Below are positions 51,394 to 63,000 of a stretch of DNA of 64,000 nucleotides, one piece after another; the first letter of the stretch is position 1, and every line of letters starts with the position of its first letter. This stretch comes from Symbiodinium natans (taxonomy: Eukaryota > Sar > Dinophyceae > Suessiales > Symbiodiniaceae). The notes beneath the pieces were generated by a model. The model made no database searches. It had not been told where the DNA came from and saw only the letters and a program-made list of their open reading frames with translations. The position numbers and the translations under genes were made by a program. The DNA is taken from NCBI GenBank assembly GCA_905221605.1, contig CAJNDS010002799.1, positions 1 through 64,000 of the forward strand, given 5' to 3'.

Positions 51394-54289
51394 GCTTTCA
51401 AGGGTCGCTTTCTTGACTGGATTCAACCAGGTTCCAGTGTTGTCCAGTTTCCAACCGAATCTTTGAGAAATTTCCATTCACAACAATATTAAATCTTGGT
51501 TTCCACCACGGTGCAGATCCAGAACTGTGGTCATTCCACATCTGAGTCATTCCAGCGATGGGGTGTTTCCATTTGTCGGAACAACACCCCAGGCATTTCT
51601 TGCCTCTTTGAGCTTCGCCCTGAGCGTCTCTCGTTCATTTTCTGATTTCATTGGCCCTTCTTCTCGGCTGCTGCTCGGCTCCATCGTCTTCGACTTCGAC
51701 TTGCTCCAATAGCACCTCTGAGCCCCTTCAGTCGACAGTGCCTTAGGCCTTAGATGTTCTTCCCTGAGCCCTCCAGCTTCCCTCCTCCATCACCAACTCC
51801 TGCTTGCTGTCGGAACGGTGCCAGTTGCCTTTCTTTTTGGCAAATTCTTGCCTCTCTTTAAGCTTCTCTTGTTTTCTTTTGATTCCATTGACCCTCTTCT
51901 CGACTGCTGGCTCAACTCCATCGTCTTGCTGCTCGCCTTCTTGATAATTTCGCTGCCCCAAGAGCACCCTTTGAGCCCCTCGATCGCTCTCGCAGTTGCC
52001 AGAATGGTGACGGCTTGCTTTCTTTTCGCAACCCTTGTTTCCCAAAGCTGCTCTCTCTTTTTTCTGACTCCAACGGTCCTCTTCTCGACTGCTCGACTTC
52101 ATCGTTGCAAAAACACTCAAAAACACAACCCAGATTCCACCCAATTTCACCCAGAGGGCTTAACCCAGTCTTACCGTGGAGAAACAAATTTTAACCCGCG
52201 TCTGTGGAGCAGGCGGAACAGAATTCGGCCTTGACCAAGTCAAGTGAAGGCACAGTTTGGGCACACACGGCACACAGATTTGAAAGACAGCGACAGAAAC
52301 TTAACAACAGAATTTGAGGCACATAGCGACAGAAACTGATGGCGAAACTGGAGCACGACAGGAAACAACTTGAAAAGCAAGGTGTTCCAACACGCTTTCA
52401 AGGGTCGCTTTCTTGACTGGATTCAACCAGGTTCCAGTGTTGTCCAGTTTCCAACCGAATCTTTGAGAAATTTCCATTCACAACAATATTAAATCTTGGT
52501 TTCCACCACGGTGCAGATCCAGAACTGTGGTCATTCCACATCTGAGTCATTCCAGCGATGGGGTGTTTCCATTTGTCGGAACAACACCCCAGGCATTTCT
52601 TGCCTCTTTGAGCTTCGCCCTGAGCGTCTCTCGTTCATTTTCTGATTTCATTGGCCCTTCTTCTTGGCTGCTGCTCGGCTCCATCGTCTTCAACTTCGAC
52701 TTGCTCCAATAGCACCTCTGAGCCCCTTCTTAGGCCTTAGATGTTCTTCCCTGAGCCCTCCAGCTTCCCTCCTCCATCACCAACTCCTGCTTGCTGTCGG
52801 AACGGTGCCAGTTGCCTTTCTTTTTGGAAAATTCTTGCCTCTCTTTTAGCTTCTCTTGTTTTCTTTTGATTCCATTGACCCTCTTCTCGACTTCGCTGCT
52901 CGCCTTCTTGATAATTTCGCTGCCCCAAGAGCACCCTTTGAGCCCCTCGATCGCTCTCGCAGTTGCCAGAATGGTGACGGCTTGCTTTCTTTTCGCAACC
53001 CTTGATTCCCTAAGCTGCTCTCTCTTTTTTCTGACTCCAACGGTCCTCTTCTCGACTGCTCGACTTCATCGTTGCAAAAACACTCAAAAACACAACCCAG
53101 ATTCCACCCAATTTCACCCAGAGGGCTTAACCCAGTCTTACCGTGGAGAAACAAATTTTAACCCGCGTCTGTGAAGCAGGCGGAACAGAATTCGGCCTTG
53201 ACCAAGTCAAGTGAAGGCACAGTTTGGGCACACACGGCACACAGATTTGAAAGACAGCGACAGAAACTTAACAACAGAATTTGAGGCACATAGCAACAGA
53301 AACTGATGGCGAAACTGAAGCACGACAGGAAACAACTTGAAAAAGCAAGGTGTTCCAACACGCTTTCAAGGGTCGCTTTCTTGACTGGATTCAACCAGGT
53401 TCCAGTGTTGTCCAGTTTCCAACCGAATCTTTTAAGAAATTTCCATTCACAACAATATTAAATCTTGGTTTCCACCACGGTGCAGATCCAGAACTGTGGT
53501 CATTCCACATCTAAGTCATTCCAGCGATGGGGTGTTTCCAGGCATTTCTTGCCTCTTTGAGCTTTGCCCTAAGCTTCCCTCCTCCATCACCAACTCCTGC
53601 TTGCTGTCGGAACGGTGCCAGTTGCCTTTCTTTTTGGCAAATTCTTGCCTCTCTTTAAGCTTCTCTTGTTTTCTTTTGATTCCATTGACCCTCTTCTCGA
53701 CTGCTGGCTCAACTCCATCGTCTTGCTGCTCGCCTTCTTGATAATTTCGCTGCCCCAAGAGCACCCTTTGAGCCCCTCGATCGCTCTCGCAGTTGCCAGA
53801 ATGGGACGGCTTGCTTTCTTTTCGCAACCCTTGTTTCCCTAAGCTGCTCTCTCTTTTTCTGCCTCCAACGGAGAAACAAATTTTAACCCGCGTCTGTGGA
53901 GCAGGCGGAAAAACAGAATTCGGCCTTGACCAAGGTCAAGTGAAGGCACAGTTTGGACACACACGGCACACAGATTTGAAAGACAGCGACAGATACTTGA
54001 ACAACAGAATTTGAGGCACATAGACAGAAACTGATGGCGAAACTGGAGCACGACAGGAATACAACTTGAAAAGCAAGGTGTTCCAACACGCTTTCAAGGG
54101 TCGCTTTCTTGACTGGATTCAACCAGGTTCCAGTGTTGTCCAGTTTCCAACCGAATCTTTGAGAAATTTCCATTCACAACAATATTAAATCTTGGTTTCC
54201 ACCACGGTGCAGATCCAGAACTGTGGTTATTCCACATTTGAGTCATTCCAGCGATGGAGTGTTTCCATTTGTCGGAACAACACCCCACA
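51394..54289. repeat. Long tandem repeat, about 1 kb unit, 3.2 copies
   Basis: Units start at 51394, 52394, 53362 and 54090 (periods 1000, 968 and 728 bp; the last copy is 200 bp). Each begins GCTTTCAAGGGTCGCTTTC and contains GGGGTGTTTCC...AACACCCC, an 8-bp hairpin (51560-51590 in copy 1). Copies differ by internal deletions. The fourth copy breaks off at 54289 where the copia LTR is presumed to start. Frames in it (for example 51743-52150, minus) recur with each copy and show no domain. The short stretch 51293-51393 before it has no gene. Confidence 0.92.
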
Positions 54290-54465
54290 ATCGGTCGTGA
54301 CACCGCTCGAGAGCATCGAATCTTGTCGTGACCGGTTTGACACTCGACTGCCTTTGCTCTTGGAGAGAGCACCTTTGCTGACTGAGACAGTGCAGCTGAA
54401 CACTGACGTGTTTGGCTCAAGTGCGAACGGAAAAAGCAGTCTGGGCTAAAGCTCTGCTTTTCACA
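54290..54465 (+). repeat. Presumed 5' LTR of the copia element
   Basis: About 175 bp between the break in the tandem repeat and the primer-binding site. It ends in TTTTCACA, the CA expected at an LTR end. The start is uncertain (no clear TG at 54290; TG at about 54298). The 3' LTR is outside the window, so it cannot be verified here. Confidence 0.45.
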
Positions 54466-54477
54466 TGGTAGCGGAGC
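54466..54477 (+). other. Primer-binding site of the copia element
   Basis: TGGTAGCGGAGC directly after the CA end of the LTR. It differs at two positions from TGGTATCAGAGC, which pairs with the 3' end of initiator tRNA-Met in plant copia elements. The copy at 32163-32174 is identical. Confidence 0.7.
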
Positions 54478-54505
54478 GTCCTGAAGAGACGTTCCAGGAA
54501 AAGCC

Positions 54506-57240
54506 ATGGCCCAAGTTCTGGACGCGCCTACAGTGCCAGTTCCTGATGTGAGCCCTGAGGCCCTGAGGAAGAGGCTTTGCTGTTTGGTTTCAAGGACAAC
54601 CGACAGCACCTGCTGGAGGAGCGAACCCTTTTGCGTCGCCTCCTCCGGCAACTCCAGCTCAAGCTCATGCTTCGCCTACTGAAAGCCAAGTGGGTGGAGT
54701 ACAAGCTGGAAATGGCCTTGGTGAAGGCAACTTCAAGCCATCTTCTTGGAGATGCTAAGGCAGCAAAGTCAGGCCAACCAGCAGAACCAGCAGTTGATAG
54801 CTGCCCTTATGAGAAGAATGGATTTGGAAGAGAAGCGTCGAAATGAGCTGAAGAGAAGGCAGCGGAGACCGCACGTTTGGTTGCAGAGGCTGCAGCTAGA
54901 GCCAAGACGGAAGACCCGTTTGCAGCTGCACCGAGCACACGTTCTGTGCCTTTTGCAGGAGCTACCTCGTCTTCGAGCTCTGTTCGGAGCCCATTGGTGC
55001 AGAATAGGGCGGAGAAGTACCTTCCATCTCTGCCGATGCTAGAGCATCAAGGCATGAACAAGGGCAGGATGCGAGAAGTCGAGACATGGCATGCCTACCT
55101 GGAGACACTGTCATCGTGGCTTGCTCTTCAAGATGAGTCTTTCGTTCGAGAGTTGCAACTCTGCGTCAAGCAAAAGAATGAGATCCTTCAGAAGGATTTG
55201 GCGGATGATGTTGCTGCTCGAAGTGCGAAGCTTTACTACTATCTCACCCAATCTCTCTCACGTTGGGAAAGAGGTCAGGAGTTGCTACGCTCGTGCTCGA
55301 AAAGGCAGTCTCTCAGTGCCTGCGGATACGAGGCTGGAGGACCATCACGCAGCAATACAGCATCGTGTCTCGCATGGAAGCTGACTACGTGCGGGAGCAG
55401 TGCCTCAAGTTGGCGACTACGTGCCAGCATCACCGACGGCCGACAGACCTCATCCGTCACTTGGAGGACGAGTTTTCTCGTGCCGAATCCAAGCTTGAGA
55501 ACTTTCCAGAGTTGCGTCTCACGGAGGCTGACCGCTGCAGTGTTTTGCTGCAAGCTCTGAGCCAGGAGCTCAGACAGTACGTCGTTCTTCATGGGAAGAG
55601 CAACGACTGGACATCGCCGAGCGATAGCCTTCGGTACTATGAGGAGCAGCTTCGTCTGTGTGAGGGTCCCTTTTCCTCAAATCGGCAGATGTCAGGAAAG
55701 GGTGACAAGCTTTGTGACCACTGTGGACGAAAGGGACACCTGGCTAAGGACTGCTGGAGCCGTCAGCGTGAAGCCGGTGAAAAGGGCAAGAAGGGCGACA
55801 AGGGCAAGAAGGGCGATGGCAAGGGAGCGCAGAATCCCAAAGGAAAGCCACGCTCTCCAACGCCGAAAGGCGGAAAAGGCGGCAAAGACAAGGAGCAGAA
55901 GCCCGACAAGCCTGATAAAGGCAAGGGCAAAGGCAAGAAGAAGAAGAAGGCTAGAGCCCGGGCTATGGGAGAACCAGAGTCCGAGGCAGAGTCCGAGTCT
56001 TCGAGGACCTCCACCGTGATGGCGATGAGGTTTGCCAAGCCTTCTGCTGTACGAGAAGTACTGAGCCAGCCTGAGCCTGAGAAGCCTAAGCCCGTAGAGG
56101 CAGTCCCTAGACCGGTCGCTGTAGGGCCGAAAGTCACTGTAGATGAGAAGGTAGGCACCCTGACTGGAAGCACCTCGAAGGGAGATGCGGCATACGTCTG
56201 CGCTTCGCTGCAGGTAGAGCATCGTGATGTGTGGCTGGTCGATAGTGGAGCCACATGCCACATCGTCTCAGCAGATCATCTGTCAGGATTTCGTGTCTGC
56301 AAGTACCATGATCGCACGGTGACGCTCTATAGTGCCTCAGGAGACATCATAAACGTATCGAATGTCGTTGATCTGGAAGTTCGTTTCGGCGACGTTTCGT
56401 TGACGTTGGAGGACGTCCTTGTGGCGGACGTGCCTTTCAATGTGGTATCTCCGTGGTCCGCGTCGGAACGGGGCTGGAAGACGCACCTTGCGCGCACCGG
56501 GTCTCGCATTTACAAGGGTGGAAAGAAGAATGTCCGCCTGGTTGGGGCGAAACGGGCCTGGTGGGCGATTAGCGGAAAGAAGCAGAAAGCTCCTAAACGC
56601 CCATCCAAGGGATCGGACATGGAGATCGACTCTCTTCCTGTTGACAAGGAACCCAGGAAAGACATTACTGCAGGACCAAGCATCCTGAAGAAGACTTCGA
56701 AAGAAGCGAAGAGTGATGAGAAGCCTGGAAAGGACGAGAAGTCTATCCGCCACGTCTTGACGGGAACGCCGTTTGAGTTCATGTTGCGCGGTTTGAGGGC
56801 TGAAGTTAGGAGTAGGTCCCTGGAAATTCCTGAAGAACACGCCGGTAGGAAACCGCACGACATGATCTGTACTAGGAAAACGCCTGTCCTGAGTGGTGAT
56901 AGGAGCCTGTGTTCCGAAAGTCTGGTTAGGAAACTTCATGATTCTGTTAGGAAATGCCATGTTTTTGTCAGACAGCAACATGATTTTTGGCAGCGGCATG
57001 TGTGCGCAGTTTGGAACGTGATGTTTTTGCTGGCATGTCTTGTGAAGGGGTTGTGTTTGAAAGGCTTTTCGCTTCTGATCTTCGGCAGTGAAGGTTTGAG
57101 GTGTGCCCTTAAAGGAAGTGAGTGCCCCAAAGCAACCGAGCCAGGCATGTTTTGCGTTAGGAAGCCCAAAAGGACCTCAAAAGGCTTGAAGTGCGCATGT
57201 TTGTCCGCAGCCATTTTGCTTGTTTGCGTGTCTTGGTTTT
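54506..57240 (+). pseudogene. copia Gag-protease, frameshifted in the N-terminal third
   Basis: Starts MAQVLDAPTVPVPD at 54506. At least three frame changes before 54880 are needed to follow the homologue at 32100, whose MLRVMQQQQRQQEAM corresponds to MLRQQSQANQQNQQ here. 54877-55330 gives the Gag core (ETLSSWLALQDESFVREL; LSRWERGQELLRSCSKRQS). After another shift the frame is open from 55263 past 57240: RMEADYVREQCLKLATTCQ, FPELRLTEADRCSVLLQAL, a CCHC knuckle CDHCGRKGHLAKDC (about 55708-55750), a Lys/Gly-rich tail, then the aspartic protease with VDSGATCHIVS (about 56238-56270), VLVADVPFNVVSPW and TGSRIYKGG. Gag binds RNA and the protease cuts the polyprotein. The frame changes may be decay, assembly errors or unrecognised introns. 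Confidence 0.8.
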
Positions 57241-57261
57241 CCCTGAGGGAAGGTACTGAGC

Positions 57262-59349
57262 ATGTCGGAACCGCCAATGGAGGTGGAGCAAGATTCCCAC
57301 AACTCTCCAGCGGAGAGTGCCGGGCAGGAGGTTGTGTTTTTGAATGCACCAGTAGAGCCTGCACCAGCAGAGGCGGCGCCAGTCGAGACTGCGGATGCAG
57401 AGGCTTCAGCTGCCCCCTTCAATGTTTTCTCGAGGCCTCCGAGTCAAGTTGCAGTACCTTCGCCTACGGTGGCTGCATCAGAGACAGGAGAGACAGAAGA
57501 GGAGGAAGCATGGGGAAAATGGAGGGCAAGCAAGGCCAGGCCTTCGCAGCCATCAGCCGAGCCGTCGCTGATAGTGAAGTGGAGAAGCATGCTGAGGGGA
57601 CCGCGCTTCAGGTATTTCATGCAAGCGATACGACAACAGCGAGAAGATCTTATTGCATGTGGATACCCTGTGCCGGCAATTCCAGAGAACAACCTGGAAC
57701 CTGCAGTTCCACTTATGTCTATCGGAGATGGGATCGTTTATCCTTCCCGCCAGGGGACCATCTTTGCGTCATTGACAGATGCTTTGATGACCGACGGCTA
57801 CCTCCTCGAGGTTGGGCAGAAGCTCCTTGGGCGGATCCAACGTCCAGACCCAGATGTGGGGCCGTGCCTGGGAACGGGCTGGTCCAAGAGGCTTCGCGAT
57901 CACGATCCCGATCCTCTGAATGCAACGCCCTACATCAGCGCGGAGGTTGCGTGGGCGCTGTGGCTGCCCGAGTTTCCGGAAGCCCCGGAGCAAGGAGGCA
58001 TCCTTCCGGTGAAGAGAAAGAGGGATTTTTCCCAGCTCACCGACGAGTTGTTGGAAGAGCATACTACAAGGTTCGAACTCGCGGGTCAAGGCCGCACTCT
58101 TCACCAACGCGGCGTGCGTGCAAGGGACGCGCGTGCAGCTATCGAAGGGTATACTCCCGATCCAAGTCACCTACGCCACCAGAGTGGAGGGGACGTGGCT
58201 GCGCTGGGTTACATCAAGCGTATTCTCAAGGTCCTGACCGTTTACGAGGCCATGCCGGAAGCGGAACGCAACCTTTTGGCTGGAATGTATCCAGACGACG
58301 TCGAGCTTCAGCTCGAGTGGGTGCCAGGCTCAGCCATCAGGCATGGGTGGCGTGCGTTAATGGGGGCAATGGATCAGCGCACCCGGCGCTATATCGAGTT
58401 CGAAGCAGAGGTCCGAAAATGGGAGGACTTGCAGTCCGCTCGACCCAAGGTCAAGGCCAGAAGAACGGGTGCAGCTGCTTCCACAGATACTGGAGGTGGA
58501 ATTGGAGCGATGAACGAAGGCTCGGAGACTGGAGCCATGAACGAAGGCTCGGAGACAGAGTCTGCAGAGTCATCCTCGGCAAGTTCGTCGGACGAATCGA
58601 TTCCAATGGGGGAATACATGATGCAGAGCCGGACCAGAGTTTTGGCGCTCATCGAAGCGGAGAAAGCCTTGAAAGATGTGGGCTCCTCTGCGCCGCCCCC
58701 ACCGTCTCCTATCATTATGGAGCCATCGCCGGTTGCGACGGACGGGTACAAGTTCGATCCAGCATCTCTAGGAGCCCCTCTGGGGGACACTGCAGCTCCA
58801 TCAACACCGGTACCTCCTTCGCCTTCCGCAGTTTCATTGGCCCCTTTGGAGTCATTCAAGTTCTTGGATGTCCCACCTGTTGCTTCTTCTGGTCCCTCGG
58901 ACCACAGTGTGGAGCCTATGGTGGTGGAAGAGGAGCGGGCCCCAGAAACTCCAGGACCCACGGCACCGGTTGGAGCTCCAATTTCCGCAACGGAGAGTGT
59001 GCCGGAGACCCCTCCTCCAGGGGAAATTCCAGGTCCCGGTTATGTCCCGAAGGCAGCTCCTGGGGAAATTCCAGGTGCTCTGTCGAAAGCCCAGGGGGCA
59101 CCAGCGGGGGCTACACCGAAGGCCTGGTCTGTGGTTCCAACTTCCTCGCCTTTGACGGTTCCAGAAGCGCCAGTGGCTGTAGAGTCTTTGCCTGCAGTTC
59201 CAGAGCCAGCAACCGTGACAGCGGAGGAAGGGCCTACCTCCGAGACCGCTACATCATCCGCAGCGGGTGCCCTTCCGCCTCCGGGCGGCTTGGGTCAAAC
59301 AGCCGAAGAGAGGGAGTTTGTGCTTCCTTCCCCTTGCCAGAAGAAGTGA
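57262..59349 (+). CDS. Extra 695-residue ORF between protease and integrase (unknown)
   Basis: Starts with Met after a frame change relative to Gag-protease. Residues 1-85 are acidic and Ala/Pro/Glu-rich. Residues about 88-385 look globular (KWRSMLRGPRFRYFMQAIRQ; PPLMSIGD-like turn; YISAEVAWALWLPEFPEAPE; RKRDFSQLTDELLEEHTTRF; YIKRILKVLTVYEAMPEAER; YPDDVELQLEWVPGSAIRHG; RRYIEFEAEVRKWEDLQ). Residues 400-440 include a doubled GAMNEGSET unit. The rest is Pro/Ala/Ser/Glu-rich low complexity. No family recognised. Standard copia elements have nothing here. Non-coding-looking DNA (about 400 and 700 bp) separates it from both neighbours. A second frame stays open across the same bases but reads as an Arg/Ser/Gly/Cys-rich shadow. 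Confidence 0.7.
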   Translation: MSEPPMEVEQDSHNSPAESAGQEVVFLNAPVEPAPAEAAPVETADAEASAAPFNVFSRPPSQVAVPSPTVAASETGETEEEEAWGKWRASKARPSQPSAEPSLIVKWRSMLRGPRFRYFMQAIRQQREDLIACGYPVPAIPENNLEPAVPLMSIGDGIVYPSRQGTIFASLTDALMTDGYLLEVGQKLLGRIQRPDPDVGPCLGTGWSKRLRDHDPDPLNATPYISAEVAWALWLPEFPEAPEQGGILPVKRKRDFSQLTDELLEEHTTRFELAGQGRTLHQRGVRARDARAAIEGYTPDPSHLRHQSGGDVAALGYIKRILKVLTVYEAMPEAERNLLAGMYPDDVELQLEWVPGSAIRHGWRALMGAMDQRTRRYIEFEAEVRKWEDLQSARPKVKARRTGAAASTDTGGGIGAMNEGSETGAMNEGSETESAESSSASSSDESIPMGEYMMQSRTRVLALIEAEKALKDVGSSAPPPPSPIIMEPSPVATDGYKFDPASLGAPLGDTAAPSTPVPPSPSAVSLAPLESFKFLDVPPVASSGPSDHSVEPMVVEEERAPETPGPTAPVGAPISATESVPETPPPGEIPGPGYVPKAAPGEIPGALSKAQGAPAGATPKAWSVVPTSSPLTVPEAPVAVESLPAVPEPATVTAEEGPTSETATSSAAGALPPPGGLGQTAEEREFVLPSPCQKK

Positions 59350-60090
59350 AGGCCTTAAAGGCTGTGCGGAATTCTTCCTTTTGTGGAATTGTTTCTGAAC
59401 GCGCCGATCGCATGTCTTGCGCGTTGGAAAAACACAGTGTCTTTCAGGCTTGTTTGGACTTGGAAAGAAGCATGAGTGAAGCAGTTGAACAGACATGTTG
59501 CTGTGTGAGACTTGCTTGGTTAGGAGTGTGCGAGCTTGAAGGTCCCTTGAAGAGAAGCCCAAAAGAACTTCGATCTTCTCGGCAGTACCCTCAAAGATCC
59601 GAAATACCCTCAAGTCCGCGTTTAACTAGCCCGAAAGAACGTCGATCTTCTAAGCAGTACCCTCAAAGATCCGAAATACCCTCAAGTGTGAACCTCAGAA
59701 ACGCCACGAACCCAAACCTCCTGAACATGAGTCATGACAGACCCCTGCCGGCCAGGAGTGCTTTGTTTTGCATGCCAGGAGAAGCATTGGATGTTTTCGC
59801 TTGCTTGGCGATCTATGTGATAGCAAGTCTCTTGGGGGGTTCGTTCTGGTTAGGGTTTCGATTCTTGAAGATGTGTTTGAAAAGGTTTCGAGGAGTTGGT
59901 GACTACCCTCAACTTGTATCCCGAAAGTACCGTTTACACCATCGTCGTAAAGGAGTCCGAGTGCGAATCAAGACTCGTTTCTGTTATGTTCGAGTTGATG
60001 TAGAACGTACTCTGGTCTTTAGCAGGCACGTTGTGAAACCAACTTGGAGCTCAGGTTTTAAAGCCTCTTTGAAGTTCGCATGTAAGGGCC
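59350..60090 (+). other. Interval between the extra ORF and integrase
   Basis: One frame (continuous with Gag-protease, ending at 60203) stays open but is Cys/Arg/Leu-rich without a motif. It contains a 72-bp (24-codon) tandem duplication at about 59560-59697 with GCAGTACCCTCAAAGATCC in each copy. The role is unclear. Confidence 0.45.
59553..59697 (+). repeat. 72-bp tandem duplication
   Basis: Two copies of a 72-bp unit: CGATCTTCT at 59571 and 59643, each followed by GCAGTACCCTCAAAGATCC and GAAATACCCTCAAGT. The length is a multiple of three. Confidence 0.85.
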
Positions 60091-63000
60091 ATGTGCTTGG
60101 GCCTTTGTCTCGACAGGAACTTGTGGAGCTTGTTGGTGTGCATGGCATGGTGTTGTGCTTGGAGTGTGTGTGGTTGTTGTTTGTTGAGAAGAAAGGGCGA
60201 TGATGAAAAAGGGAGCAGATCCACTTCTGAGCACAGCCACTTGAGAGTTGTGCGTGGACTGCCCCTCCCCGGTAAGGGGACGCAAGCTGAGCCCTTAGAA
60301 CTCGATAGTGACATACCACGTTCTTCAGAGAGAGAAGAGAGAGGAGAAAAAGAGAGTCCGCTTCCGAAGCCTCAAGGTGCTGAACCACCTAAACCCCCGG
60401 AACCGCCTGGAGGTGCAGAAGTTTCAGATAGGATACCTCTGCGAAGTGTGGCTTTGCAAGTGCATAGATCCAGAGGTCATTTTCCTTATGATGTGAACTG
60501 TGAGGCCTGCACCTCGAGTAAAGGGAAGGTTCCTGCGAGACGCTTGCGAAGGCGTTTGCAACGCGAGGACCAGACGATAGGAATGGATTTCTACTACTTC
60601 GGTCGTCTTCGTGTGCTGCTTCTTGCACATTGCTCTTCGAACTATACCACGGTCATCCCGGCCATGAATTTGGATGATCCGGATCTGTTTTACAACATTG
60701 GACGAGTGATTCGCGAAATGGGTCTTGTGAATAAAATGGTCACAGTGAGATGTGATCAGGAGTCGGCTTTGATGTCTTTAGCCGAAAAATTGACTACCCG
60801 TACAGGTGATGTAGCTGTTTCTGGCGTCATTGTGGACGTCGTGCCCGGGTATCGCCCTCAGTCAAAAGGCGCTATTGAAAGACAAGTAGAAACTATGAAG
60901 CAGGGATTTTGGGCAGTGTGGTTAGACTTGGAGAGAGAAGTTGCGCGGAATTCCGCGCCGGAAGACTGGAACAAGAAGCTTCCGCTGGGAGGAATGCTCT
61001 GGCAAGCTTGTGTCCTTTACAGTGCCAGGTGCTACAACCTCTGGAGCTTTAGTCACCAGGACGTGACTACGCCCATTGACCGGCTGCACGAGGAGATTGT
61101 GCATCGTACGAGGACCCTGCCGTTTGGATGTCTTGTCTACGCTAAAGTAGGGGGCTCAAAAGCGCATCAACAGAAGTACAGGGGAAAGAAAACAGTGAAA
61201 GCTGTGTATCTAGGGCCTAAAGAGCCTAGAGGGGGCGGTGTCTTTGCTGCTCCAGTGGGTCAGACTGAGATCGATATCTTTCCTGTCTGTAGGGCCTTAG
61301 AAGGAGCGAAAGGTGAGCCTGTCTACGACGTAGGGGCCATACACGCTCTGTCTACTTCACAGCCTCTGGTTCTAGACCCAGCGGATCCTGAAAGGCCCAT
61401 CATGTTTGAGCCACCACCTGATCCGGTGAAGTCAGAAGACCCTGACCCGGGGTTTGAAAACGAAGATGAAGAGATGGTACCAGATGATCCTGATCCTCTG
61501 AATGATATTCCGTCTTACGTGGAACCCACAGATGATGAGGGGGAAGGCGGACTTGGGTCACCGGAAATGCAGCCGGATGACCTAGAGGACATGGAAATTG
61601 ACTGGCTAACTAACCATCTGTTAGAGTCTTTGTTCAAAGGACCGGACATTCTGGCCACGTCTAAAGAAGTAGCTGATTCGTTTACTCTCAAATTCGGAGG
61701 GAGTAAGATCAAGTGCCAAGTACCCCGAAACGCCGTTTCTGAGACCTCAGGTGAACAGTTAGACCCTGAACTTCTGTATGCTTCGATGAAGTTGGAGCTT
61801 GAGGAACTCGAGTCTTTTGGAGTAGGAAAAGTGATCTCTGAAGCTGAGGCCCGCAAGTCGGCGCGAGAGAGCGGTCGGAGGGTTCTCACGAGCAGGTGGG
61901 TTAACACGATCAAACGTAAAGGTCTTTACCGTTCCCGCCTCGTTGTTAGAGATTACGCTTCAATGGGAGGCACGACGCTTTCAGAAGGCATCTACAGCCC
62001 GACTACGAGTTTAGAGGGTTTAAGGCTTCTTTTGGCATTGCTTTGCAAGAAAGGCTCAGTGTTGAGCTGTGACGTGAGCGTGGCTTTCATGCACGCTGCA
62101 GTGTCAAGGCCAGAGTACGTAGAGCTCCCAAACAATGTGAGTATTGCGGACTCTTCTGTTCCCCAAAAGGCAGGAAACAAGAAGGTGTATCTTCGTCTTC
62201 ATAAAGCGATGAACGGATTGAGATCGGCACCGCTTTCTTGGTATAAGGAACTGAGTTCGTACTTGGAGAAGAGCGGATTCAGTCCAAGCCTGGACCCTAC
62301 GATATACCGAAGGAAGACGTCGAAGGGTCTGACGTTGGTACTGTTCTATGTAGACGATTTGCTGATCTACTCCGAGGACCCATCGGAAGGTAAGAGAGTT
62401 TTCGAAGGACTGCAGAAACGCTACAAGCTGAAACTGACTGGAGAGCTTCCTGAGAATGGTGCGGGGGAAGTTTCCTTCTTGGGTAGGAGAATATTCCGAC
62501 GTTCCGGAGACAAGCGCGTCTATTTCGGGCTAGATAGCAAGTACCTAGACGCGTGCTGCTCTGAGTACAATATAACCAAACCGAGCCCCAAACTCCCGTC
62601 GCTTGAAAAGCGATACTCCGACCTGGTTCGAAAAGGGCAAACTGAAAAGATTAGCCCGGCCGCACGCGAAAAGTATCGGAGAACCCTTGGTCGGCTTGCA
62701 TGGGCAGCCCTCTCCCGACCGGACCTGCAATTCTGTTGCGGGTTTTTGGGCCGGCACCAGGCGGCGCCAGACGAGGCTGCTGAAACATGCATGAGAGACG
62801 TCCTTAAGTGGATAAAAGGGCTTCCGCACCGAGTACAGGTGTTTCCATCAACTCGGGAGATCCTGGAAGATGATGCGGATCCTCAGGCGGTTTCCTGTTT
62901 TACAGACGCAAGCTGGAGTTTGAATTCGGTTAGTGGTGGTGTGATTACTTGGGAAAACTGCTGTCTGAAGACTTTTAGCAGAAAGCAATCAACCACAGCC

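Noticed and set aside
54405-54425. TTTGGCTCAAG resembling the 3' end of the dinoflagellate spliced leader
   Set aside because: Only 11 bases match; the upstream bases do not follow the leader, and it lies in a presumed LTR. Probably chance.
57262-59349. Arg/Ser/Gly/Cys-rich translation of the long frame through the extra ORF
   Set aside because: Looks like an out-of-phase reading of GC-rich coding DNA; kept only as a finding to be tested.
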